From Sodiomyces alkalinus F11 (taxonomy: Eukaryota > Ascomycota > Sordariomycetes > Glomerellales > Plectosphaerellaceae), in the NCBI RefSeq assembly GCF_003711515.1, contig NW_021167079.1:7310385-7374384 (forward strand): a DNA stretch of 64,000 nucleotides, written 5' to 3'. Positions 62,292 through 64,000 of this stretch are shown here, piece by piece. A program made the position numbers and the translations under genes. Below the pieces are notes generated by a model, which made no database searches, was not told the DNA's origin, and was given only the letters and a program-made list of their open reading frames with translations. Every line of letters starts with the position of its first letter. The stretch's first letter is position 1.

Positions 62292-64000
62292 ATGGCGTCC
62301 CCATCCTATGATGGCGGCGGAAACGGTGGTGACGGTGAAGCTGACCGGTCTCTCCCCGTTGCTCCCTCGGCCAATCCGTCTTCCAACGCCACCGACCCAG
62401 ATGACGAGAATGCCGCCGTGCTATTCTCCGACACCGAAATCACTCCTCTCGCTTTGGGTCATATCACCATCGCGTCTCCGTCCCGTAACGCGCACGTTGA
62501 CGGTGATCATGAAGGTACCGCTGCCGATGACGGTGCTGGTGGTCGAGGTGGTCGAGCTCCTCCTGTTGCCCCGTCTCCTAGTCGATCCCCCAACATGTCC
62601 GACCGAGACGACGAACATGCTGCGCTACTCTCCGACGAACTCCTTCCTCTCGCTTCTGGTCACGGCGACCACGGCGCGTCAGACTCCGACCCATACGCCA
62701 TCGTCGAAAACCGGGTGAGGGCCGCCATGGCTGCCGAGCATGCCATGACGCCTCTGGAGGCCATCCGCGCCTATCCATCCGCCATTTTCTGGAGCTTGGT
62801 GGTCTCCATGTGTGTCATTATGGAAGGCACGTTTCCCCTTTTGTCTTGTTCAACGAATGACCGCTCCGACTCCCTGTCATGCCATGCTAACAATACATTG
62901 GATGCCTACACACCGTGCAGGTTATGACGCCATTCTCATCGGCAACTTCTTCGCCTACCCGGCCTTCGCCGAGAAATATGGCCAATTTATCGACGACAAA
63001 GGGCAGTGGCAGCTCTCCGCCGGCTGGCAGGCCACCCTCGGCAATGCCAGCACCATCGGATGCTTCGCCGGTGTCTTCCTCAACGGCTTCCTCGTCGACA
63101 CCTTGGGCCAGAAGCGCGTCATTGTCGCCTCCCTCGCCCTTTTGGCCTGCTTCGTCTGCATGACCTTCTTCGCCGACAGCATCGTCGTCCTGATGTTTGG
63201 CCAGCTCTTCTGCGGCGTGCCCTGGGGCATCTTCGCCTCCTCCGCCCCGGCCTACGCCTCCGAGGTCCTCCCCATGTGCCTGCGCGTCTACCTGACCTCC
63301 TGGACGAACATGTGCTTCATCATCGGCCAGCTCATTGCCGCCGGTGTCCTCGCCGGCCTCGTTTCCCGCCCCGACGAGTGGGCCTACCGCATCCCCTTCG
63401 CCCTGCAGTGGATCTGGCCCGCCTTCCTCATCCCCCTCCTCCTCTTCGCTCCCGAGTCGCCCTGGCATCTGGTCCGGAAGGGCCGCATCGACGAAGCCGA
63501 GAGCTCCCTGCGCCGCCTGCAGAGCCGCTCGGCCAGGAACGTCAGCGTCGGCGCCACCCTGGCCAGCATTATCCACACCAACGAGCAGGAGAAGAAGATC
63601 ACCGCCGGAACCCGCTACAGGGACTGCTTCCACGTCATAGAATCCCGCCGGACCGAAATTGCCTGTGTCGCCTTTGCCGGCCAGGTGCTCTCCGGCTCCG
63701 CCTTCGCCTACAACTCGACCTACTTCTTCCAACAGGTCGGCCTGAGCACGGATCAGATCTACCTGCTCAACATTGGCGGCACCGCCATGTCTCTGGTCGG
63801 CACCCTCGTCAACTGGTTCGCCCTCATGCCCTACTTCGGCCGACGCCGCATCTACATGAGCGGCCTGTTCGCCATGAGCGGCATCCTTTTCCTGGTCGGT
63901 TTCCTCAACATATGGAACCGGCACCCCGCCATTGGCATGATCCAGGCCTTCCTCACCCTCGTCTGGACCTTCACCTTCCAGCTCTCCCTCGGCCAGCTCG
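62292..64000 (+). CDS. MAL-type MFS sugar permease (partial, cut by window end)
   Basis: Exon 1 (62292-62826) and exon 2 (62921 to beyond 64000) encode at least 538 residues; the C-terminus is outside. The core begins ASPSA-like hydrophilic sequence, then SAIFWSLVVSMCVIMEGYDA and LIGNFFAYPAF, characteristic of the maltose/alpha-glucoside permease branch. The sugar-porter loop GVFLNGFLVDTLGQKRVIV, SEVLPMCLRVYLTSW and the PESPWHLVRKGRIDEAE signature follow. The intron has a GC donor (GAAG|gcacgt) and an ordinary AG acceptor, fixed by frame and the MEGYD motif. The hydrophilic N-terminal region is unusually long (about 150 residues) and contains a duplicated block. It is a plasma-membrane proton-coupled importer; the sugar is unproven. 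Confidence 0.9.

Overview
The window looks like nuclear DNA of a filamentous ascomycete (Pezizomycotina, probably a Sordariomycete). Genes carry short GT-AG introns with CTAAC-type branch sites. They encode a cutinase, a GH74 xyloglucanase, Zn2Cys6 and bZIP regulators and MFS permeases. Repeats show the hallmark of repeat-induced point mutation (RIP): CpA and TpG nearly absent, TpA in excess, and conserved Gln, Trp, Cys, His and Asp codons turned into stops or Tyr/Asn/Lys. Exon limits were set by eye from splice consensus, reading frame and family conservation.

Layout. 1-15.7 kb is a RIP-degraded repeat block: a Ty3/Gypsy relic (+), a Tad/I-like LINE (-) and unassigned relics, ended by the terminal bases of an LTR. 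15.7-18.5 kb is a small normal-composition island with an intact, spliced cutinase gene. 18.5-26.5 kb is a three-level nest: a TIR element (about 830 bp without inserts) holds a 460-bp-class MITE, which holds a 7.15-kb autonomous-type Helitron with Rep-helicase and a second, intron-bearing ORF. 26.5-30.4 kb is a graveyard of broken genes, including an SRPK-like kinase with two frameshifts, followed by an uninterrupted MITE copy. 31.3-37.1 kb is a complete MON2 trafficking gene in seven exons. 37.1-39.5 kb holds further relics.

39.5-64 kb is gene-dense and GC-rich: a bZIP factor, a LYR-motif protein, a Zn2Cys6 regulator, a DHA-type MFS exporter, a secreted GH74 xyloglucanase divergent from an apparently intracellular GH2 beta-galactosidase, a second Zn2Cys6 regulator whose zinc cluster is split by an intron, and a MAL-type sugar permease cut by the window end.

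The last genes suggest a compact locus for hemicellulose use: GH74 would cut xyloglucan outside the cell, the permease would import oligosaccharides, GH2 would remove galactose inside, and one or both regulators would control it. That joint role is inference from family and order. The most distinctive structural signal is the exactly resolvable Helitron-in-MITE-in-TIR nest with its companion ORF.
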